DNA of 64,000 bases. Origin: JAAXHH01 sp965248395. GTDB taxonomy: Bacteria; JAAXHH01. Each line of letters begins with the position of its first letter. Position 1 is the stretch's first letter. The translations under genes were made by a program, and so were the position numbers. This document shows, piece after piece, positions 59,337 through 64,000 of this stretch. Under the pieces are notes generated by a model. The model saw nothing but the letters and a program-made list of their open reading frames with translations. It had not been told where the DNA came from and did no database searches. Location: assembly GCA_965248395.1 (NCBI GenBank), contig OZ252103.1:1488001-1552000 (forward strand), in the 5' to 3' direction.

Positions 59337-59738
59337 ATGTGTCTTATTTTGGACGCCAATAAGTTTAGTGACTACGTAAATCCCGATGATTTAGATATGG
59401 AACCAGTAAGAAGGTGGATGAAAAACAGTGGCAAAATGGTTTACTCACCAACAGAGAAACTAAAGCAGGAATTAGAACGGCACGATAGGATGCGACAGCA
59501 GTTTGATCAATACCGCCAAAACGGTAGACTTAGACAAATTCCGGCGCAAGAAGTTGAAGTGGTTAAAACTAAGATACCCCGGCTGCAGTCTGACGACCCG
59601 GATATTATCGCGCTGGCCTGTGTGGCGGGAGTTAAACTGTTAGTTTCAGGTGATACTGACCTGCATGCGGACTTCAAATCAGTTGTTGGAGGGAGCGTGT
59701 ATCAAACCAGAAACGAGTCTGTAACATGTTTTGTGTAA
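59337..59738 (+). CDS. PIN-like nuclease, partner of the AAA ATPase
   Basis: A 133-residue protein with a PIN-type layout: Asp6 in LILDANKF, Glu45 in KLKQELERH, Asp89 in SDDPDIIALA and Asp106/108 in VSGDTDLHADF. PIN domains cut RNA or DNA with bound Mg. GTGGAG lies just before the ATG. It forms an operon with the ATPase. Its last codons and TAA fall inside the left inverted repeat of the IS256 element, so the natural C-terminus may have been replaced. AT-rich like the ATPase gene. A VapC-like toxin controlled by the ATPase is my reading. Confidence 0.65.
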   Translation: MCLILDANKFSDYVNPDDLDMEPVRRWMKNSGKMVYSPTEKLKQELERHDRMRQQFDQYRQNGRLRQIPAQEVEVVKTKIPRLQSDDPDIIALACVAGVKLLVSGDTDLHADFKSVVGGSVYQTRNESVTCFV

Positions 59739-59744
59739 CTGGCA
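59729..59744. repeat. Left inverted repeat of the IS256 element
   Basis: TTTTGTGTAACTGGCA, matching the right end in 15 of 16 bases. It overlaps the last codons and the stop of the PIN gene. Confidence 0.75.
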
Positions 59745-59778
59745 ATAGCCTGTATCTTGCTCAAAAGGAGGAAGTGCT

Positions 59779-61014
59779 ATGGCCAGAGAAAGAAAACCCC
59801 CAGGTAAGATCGACCGTCTTCTCGATGAACTTATGGAAGACGGGGTGGACGCCGAGGACCTGTTCGGCGAAGACGGCCTGCTCAAGCGCATGAAGAAGCG
59901 CATGGCCGAGCGGATCCTGGAAGCCGAGCTCACCGATCATCTCGGCTACGAGAAGCATGCCCCCGATGGCAGGAACCGCGGCAACAGTCGCAACGGCAAG
60001 ACCACCAAGACGCTCAAGGACGACAAGGGCGCTCTGCCGGTAGAGATCCCCCGGGACCGCGAAGGCAGCTTCGATCCGAAGTTGATCCGCAAGTACCAGA
60101 CGCGTTGGCCCGACTTCGACGACAAGATCATCTCCATGTACGCAAGGGGCATGAGCACCCGGGATATCCAGGGCCATATCGAAGACCTCTACGGGGTGTC
60201 CATCTCGCCCGAATTGGTCTCGCGGATCACCGACGCCGTGACCGACGAGGCCCTGGCCTGGCAGTCGCGGCCCCTGGATGAGATCTACCCGATCCTGTTC
60301 CTGGATGCCCTGTTCGTCAAGATACGTGATAGCGGCAGCGTACGGAACAAGGCGGTCTACCTGGCCCTGGGCGTTAACCTGCGCGGCGACAAGGAACTCC
60401 TGGGGCTCTGGATCGAGCAGAACGAAGGGGCAAAGTTCTGGCTCCACGTACTGACCGAACTGAAGAACCGGGGCGTTGCCGATATCTTCATCGCCTGTTG
60501 CGACGGCCTCACCGGCTTCCCCCAGGCCATAGAGACGGTGTACCCCAAGGCCCAGGTGCAGCTCTGCATCGTCCACATGGTGCGTAACAGCCTGACCTAC
60601 GTCTCCTGGAAGGACCGTAAGCAGGTGGCCAAGGATCTCCGGGCGATATACCAGGCCGCTACCTTGGAGCAGGCTGAGGCCGCGCTTTATCGCTTTGCCG
60701 AACACTGGGATAAGCAATATCCCACGATCAGCCGGCTATGGCGCAGACACTGGGACCATCTGACCCCGTTCTTCGCCTTCCCACAGGAGATCAGGAAGGT
60801 CATCTACACTACGAATGCCATCGAATCCATGAACCGGGGCCTGCGCAAGATCATCAAGACCAGAGGCGCTTTCCCCACGGACGAGGCGGCCAGGAAACTG
60901 CTCTATCTGGCCCTGCTCAATCTGTCCCGAAGGTGGACCCGGCCCCTTGTCCACTGGACAGCCGCAATCAACCAGTTCATCATCATGTACGAAGACAGAG
61001 TGCCCATCACATGA
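59779..61014 (+). CDS. IS256-family transposase
   Basis: A 411-residue mutator-type transposase with AAAAGGAGGAAG before the ATG. The DDE residues are seen as Asp in LFLDALFVKIRD, Asp in IACCDGLTGFP and Glu in TTNAIESMNRGLRK, the usual IS256 signature. The helical N-terminal part has HLGYEKHAPDGRN. Full length and intact, so probably capable of moving the element. Base use is GC-rich, unlike the preceding AT-rich gene pair. It cuts and joins DNA through a circle intermediate in known IS256 elements. Confidence 0.95.
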   Translation: MARERKPPGKIDRLLDELMEDGVDAEDLFGEDGLLKRMKKRMAERILEAELTDHLGYEKHAPDGRNRGNSRNGKTTKTLKDDKGALPVEIPRDREGSFDPKLIRKYQTRWPDFDDKIISMYARGMSTRDIQGHIEDLYGVSISPELVSRITDAVTDEALAWQSRPLDEIYPILFLDALFVKIRDSGSVRNKAVYLALGVNLRGDKELLGLWIEQNEGAKFWLHVLTELKNRGVADIFIACCDGLTGFPQAIETVYPKAQVQLCIVHMVRNSLTYVSWKDRKQVAKDLRAIYQAATLEQAEAALYRFAEHWDKQYPTISRLWRRHWDHLTPFFAFPQEIRKVIYTTNAIESMNRGLRKIIKTRGAFPTDEAARKLLYLALLNLSRRWTRPLVHWTAAINQFIIMYEDRVPIT

Positions 61015-61017
61015 AAC

Positions 61018-61033
61018 TGTCAGTTACACAAAA
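61018..61033. repeat. Right inverted repeat of the IS256 element
   Basis: TGTCAGTTACACAAAA; its reverse complement matches the left repeat except one base. Confidence 0.75.
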
Positions 61034-61139
61034 TCCGTGACAGACCCCCAGAAACCACAGACGCCTATTAAGACCGGACACCTGCCCCTGAATCCTAAAT
61101 CGAACATAATCTGAATTCCAACTGAGCTATCATTCCTTC

Positions 61140-61967
61140 ATGCATCGAACCCCCCGTTACCTCAACGAAGATCAACTGGAGCAATTCTGGTCCGACGGCT
61201 ACCTGGTGCTGAAAGGCACCTTGGACGCCGCTACCGTGGAAACCGCCCGCAACGCCATTCTCGACCTGATCCCGCGCGACCTTTCCCTGCCGGACCATTA
61301 TATCGCGTACTGCGGCAGGATCAAGCCCATGCACACCGACGGAAACCACAGTTTCTACAGTCCGGCGCTGCTTCCCCTGCTTCAGAACGAAGGGCTCTAC
61401 CGGGCCGCGGCCGATATCCTCGAGACCGACAATATCCGGGTCGGTGACGGCTCCGTGGGGATTACCCTGCGGGATACGGGGCGCGAAGGGCGCATTCAGA
61501 ACCTGCACCTGGACGCGCGGCCGGCAGGACCGGCGGATCTGAACCTTCCATTCCTTCGCCACGGGATCGGCATTGGCGGCTGTTACTACCTTTCCCCCGT
61601 CGAAGAAAACGGCGGCGGCATCCACGTGGTACCCGGCGCGCCGAACAGGGTAAGGGACATAATGCTCAACGAACCGGACGGACTGTCGCGCAACGACACC
61701 TGGACCCATATCGTCGATTTTCCGCCGTCGGTGGAGGTCAAAGGGGACGCGGGCGACTTCGTGCTCATGCACCACCTGATGCCCCACGCCGCCAGCGCCA
61801 ATCACCGCAGTGTGCCCAGGGTCGCCTATTTCACCCGCCTGTATCCCCTGGCGGACGAAGAGGCCGCGGCAGCCCCGGGACCCGACCGGTCGATGAGCTC
61901 CGAGGCACTGGCCATGCTGACGCCGCTGGGCCGCAAGTTGTTCCGTATGGATCCCTGGATCGAGTAA
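61140..61967 (+). CDS. Phytanoyl-CoA dioxygenase (PhyH) family protein
   Basis: A 275-residue protein opening LNEDQLEQFWSDGYLVLKGTLD. HxD in NLHLDARP, distal His in HLMPHAASAN and Arg in VPRVAYFTRL. The ENGGGIHVVPGAPNRV block replaces the common PGSH by PGAP. It lies about 100 bases after the IS256 element; no promoter was recognised in that space. The next gene, a DUF6785-like membrane protein, follows after 6 bases, so they form an operon. Fe(II)/2-oxoglutarate oxygenase of unknown substrate. Confidence 0.85.
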   Translation: MHRTPRYLNEDQLEQFWSDGYLVLKGTLDAATVETARNAILDLIPRDLSLPDHYIAYCGRIKPMHTDGNHSFYSPALLPLLQNEGLYRAAADILETDNIRVGDGSVGITLRDTGREGRIQNLHLDARPAGPADLNLPFLRHGIGIGGCYYLSPVEENGGGIHVVPGAPNRVRDIMLNEPDGLSRNDTWTHIVDFPPSVEVKGDAGDFVLMHHLMPHAASANHRSVPRVAYFTRLYPLADEEAAAAPGPDRSMSSEALAMLTPLGRKLFRMDPWIE

Positions 61968-61973
61968 CTTAAA

Positions 61974-63956
61974 GTGCCGCAACCGGAACGGAGGAATTCA
62001 ATTTCCCCGGAACCACCTCGAAACCGTGGATCATCGGCCGTAACCCTGCGGGCCGGGATCATCGGTCTCGCGCTCTCCGCCGTGGTGGCCGTCTGGGGAC
62101 AGTTCGCCGCCGATCACGCGGGGTACAACTACGTCACCTACGCCCACCTGCCCTCGGCGCTGCTTATTCCCTTTCTCGTGCTGATACTGGGCCCCCACGT
62201 ACTGCTGAAAACCCTGGCGCCCAGGCATACCCTGACGACCTCTGAACTGGTCGTGATTTTCGCCATGGGCCTGATCGGTTCGATGGTACCCGACTGGGGC
62301 ATGACGCGGTACCTGGTCTCCATCATCACCGGTCCCTTCTATCACGCCAGTCCCGAAATCCGCTGGGCGGAGACGTTCTTCGACACGCTGCCCGGGTGGC
62401 TGGTGATCAGCGGCAAGACCGACGCGGTACGGGTTTTCTACGAGGGGGCCGGTCCGGGATACGACATCCCGTGGATGGCCTGGATCTCGCCTCTGCTGTG
62501 GTGGATGTCGTGTTTTGCCGCCCTCATGTGGACCGGCGCGTGCATCGTGGTCATCCTGAGGAAGCAATGGATCAGCCACGAAAGACTGCGTTTCCCCCTG
62601 GGCGAGGTGGCGCTCAACCTGATGGGTTTGCAAAAGGACGAAGACAAGCCGCCCATGGTCCGCACGAACGCCTTCCGGATCGGCGTCGTCCTGTCGCTGG
62701 CCGTCGTGCTTTGGAATATCTTTTCCTACTGGGGCTTCGTTTCACCGATTCCCATCATGGGACCGGACCTGGTGTACGTGAAGGTGCACCCGTCGATCCC
62801 CGATCTTCCCATCAGGCTGAATGTCTTCGTGCTCTGTTTCGCCTTTTTTGTCAATGCCGAGATCCTGTTCAGCCTTTGCTTCTTCCTCCTGCTCACGACG
62901 CTGCAACGCGGTGTATTGAACATGCTCGGGGTTACGGCGGCGACGACGATGTCGCCCACGGGACTCGTGGGTACGCAGTCCATCGGCGCCCTGATCGCCC
63001 TGGTGGTTTGGGGACTCTGGATGGCAAGGCGTCACCTGGCCGCGGTGGCCAGGCGGGCGTTCCGGAAGGATCCGGCGGTGGATGACCGGGAGGAGTTCTT
63101 CTCCTACCGTATTGCAGTGTTCGGTATGATCATCGGGTTGCTCTACCTGCTGGCCTGGCTCTACAGCATCGGCATGTCGCTGCCGGTCAGCCTTGCTTTG
63201 CTCGCCGCCCTTTTCATCGTATATCTCGGCATGGCCAGAATCGTTGCCGAGGCGGGCCTCGTCGCCATGGACCTGCCGGTGAACGCCAACGTGTTTACCG
63301 CGGGCATCATCGGCGCCGACAACCTGAACTCTTCCACCATCACCGCCCTGGGCATGACGAACGCCTTTGCGCGGAACTGGCGGACTTTCACGATGATCGG
63401 ACTGTCCCACGCTGCCTATCTCCGGCGCTGGATGCAGCCGGCCACCGGACATCTCTTTCTGTGGATCTGCCTGGCCTTCGTCGTAAGTGTCGTCGCTTCC
63501 CTGTACTATTACATCAGCGCGGGTTACGCCGTGGGCGCCGACAACCTCCTTTCAAAGCCCGGCGATCTCGTGCCGTTCTTCTACAACACCATCATGCAGT
63601 GGAACAGCAGCGCGAGTAGTGTTTCGGGACTGGAACTGATCTTTTTCGGCAACGGCGTCGCCCTGTACATGCTGATGATCCTGGGGCGGTTCCTGTTTCT
63701 CTGGTGGCCGCTGCATCCCATCGGACTGGTCGCCGTGGCGGCGGACACCGTCCGGTTCATGTTCCTGCCGTTCCTGCTGTCCTGGCTCATCCAGGTGATC
63801 CTGCTGCGCCTGGGCGGGGGAGCGCTCTACCGCAAGGCGCAACCCCTCTTCCTCGGCATCCTGGTGGGTTACGTCGTGGGCATGGCACTTTCGTTCCTGG
63901 TGGACAGTCTCTGGTTTCCGGCCGCGCCGCACCAGTTCGAATCCTTCATCAACTGA
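61974..63956 (+). CDS. DUF6785/DUF6784-like polytopic membrane protein
   Basis: A 660-residue membrane protein with about 14 hydrophobic segments, from LRAGIIGLALSAVVAVWGQFAADH to the end. Recognisable blocks are TTSELVVIFAMGLIGSMVPDWGM, LPGWLVI and RLRFPLGEVALNLMG, as in the DUF6785/6784 family, which has a transporter-like OPT-related fold by description; function is unproven. The GTG at 61974 lacks a clear ribosome site, whereas GGAGG at 61990-61994 precedes an in-frame ATT at 62001, so a rare ATT start is conceivable. It follows the PhyH gene by 6 bases. Confidence 0.75.
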   Translation: MPQPERRNSISPEPPRNRGSSAVTLRAGIIGLALSAVVAVWGQFAADHAGYNYVTYAHLPSALLIPFLVLILGPHVLLKTLAPRHTLTTSELVVIFAMGLIGSMVPDWGMTRYLVSIITGPFYHASPEIRWAETFFDTLPGWLVISGKTDAVRVFYEGAGPGYDIPWMAWISPLLWWMSCFAALMWTGACIVVILRKQWISHERLRFPLGEVALNLMGLQKDEDKPPMVRTNAFRIGVVLSLAVVLWNIFSYWGFVSPIPIMGPDLVYVKVHPSIPDLPIRLNVFVLCFAFFVNAEILFSLCFFLLLTTLQRGVLNMLGVTAATTMSPTGLVGTQSIGALIALVVWGLWMARRHLAAVARRAFRKDPAVDDREEFFSYRIAVFGMIIGLLYLLAWLYSIGMSLPVSLALLAALFIVYLGMARIVAEAGLVAMDLPVNANVFTAGIIGADNLNSSTITALGMTNAFARNWRTFTMIGLSHAAYLRRWMQPATGHLFLWICLAFVVSVVASLYYYISAGYAVGADNLLSKPGDLVPFFYNTIMQWNSSASSVSGLELIFFGNGVALYMLMILGRFLFLWWPLHPIGLVAVAADTVRFMFLPFLLSWLIQVILLRLGGGALYRKAQPLFLGILVGYVVGMALSFLVDSLWFPAAPHQFESFIN

Positions 63957-64000
63957 AACCTGCCCGAATACATTTTGAAGAACGTTCGGGTTCAACCGAA

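Larger units (their letters stand above)
59729..61033 (+). mobile_element. IS256-family insertion sequence
   Basis: About 1305 bp, bounded by 16-bp inverted repeats at 59729-59744 and 61018-61033, with a single transposase gene. The length is normal for IS256. The 8 bases outside each end differ (GTAACATG and TCCGTGAC), so no target duplication is seen. It inserted directly at the 3' end of the PIN gene. No second copy is in the window. Confidence 0.8.

Overview
The window is a GC-rich bacterial chromosome segment with about 55 protein genes, one initiator tRNA, one IS256-family insertion sequence and several small accessory modules. Seven phytanoyl-CoA dioxygenase (PhyH) family genes, many orphan sugar- and acid-modifying enzymes, RNase HIII, FAD-dependent ThyX and a DUF4835-like protein suggest an uncultured FCB-group or related bacterium (Latescibacterota- or Poribacteria-like). 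That placement is inference from gene content; no rRNA is present to confirm it. Many intergenic spaces carry a clear sigma70-type promoter, TTGACA, 16-18 bp, then TAnnnT, which I used to choose starts.

Layout. 1-5.8 kb: leftward genes for a nucleoside deoxyribosyltransferase (cut by the window edge), two HpcH/HpaI aldolases, an Ldh-type dehydrogenase, a PhoX-like protein and an EamA transporter. 6.0-9.0 kb: Gfo/Idh/MocA oxidoreductase, tRNA-fMet and a ThDP enzyme. 9.4-10.3 kb: a lipoprotein with a 36-bp minisatellite tail. 10.3-13.7 kb: two SDRs, a HigBA-like toxin-antitoxin pair and a PhyH enzyme. 13.9-22.1 kb: thyX, rnhC, a GH51 arabinofuranosidase and a sugar ABC importer with two paralogous binding proteins and two permeases but no ATPase. 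22-30.4 kb: envelope or unknown proteins, a B12-type radical SAM protein, two cyclophilins, an MFS pump and rho with a long leader. 31-35.5 kb: a peptide-type ABC permease pair with unusual N-terminal extensions, then a tungstate-type permease/ATPase pair. 35.6-41.8 kb: a PhyH enzyme, a 1534-residue degenerate M28-peptidase/FtsX fusion and a cupin. 41.8-43.7 kb: a VapBC-type pair and a leaderless DNA methyltransferase. 43.7-48.5 kb: a sialidase-like protein, a sulfite-oxidase-like molybdoenzyme, an amidohydrolase and mannonate dehydratase. 48.6-50.4 kb: a methyltransferase-HNH fusion. 50.7-57.8 kb: PhyH, cupin and enolase-superfamily genes, mostly one leftward operon. 57.9-61.0 kb: an AT-richer AAA ATPase/PIN nuclease pair abutted by an IS256 element. 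61.1-64 kb: another PhyH gene and a DUF6785-like membrane protein.

How the genes may work together. The metabolic genes suggest scavenging of plant- or algal-type sugars: arabinose release and import, sugar-acid dehydratases, retro-aldol cleavage and NAD(P)-dependent oxidoreductases, plus many Fe(II)/2-oxoglutarate oxygenases of unknown substrate. The best candidates for an undescribed system are the AAA ATPase plus PIN nuclease pair at 57.9-59.7 kb, whose last gene takes its stop codon from the IS256 inverted repeat, and the stand-alone methyltransferase-HNH fusion at 48.6-50.4 kb with its own consensus promoter. Both look like defence or conflict genes, but function is inferred from domains and context only.
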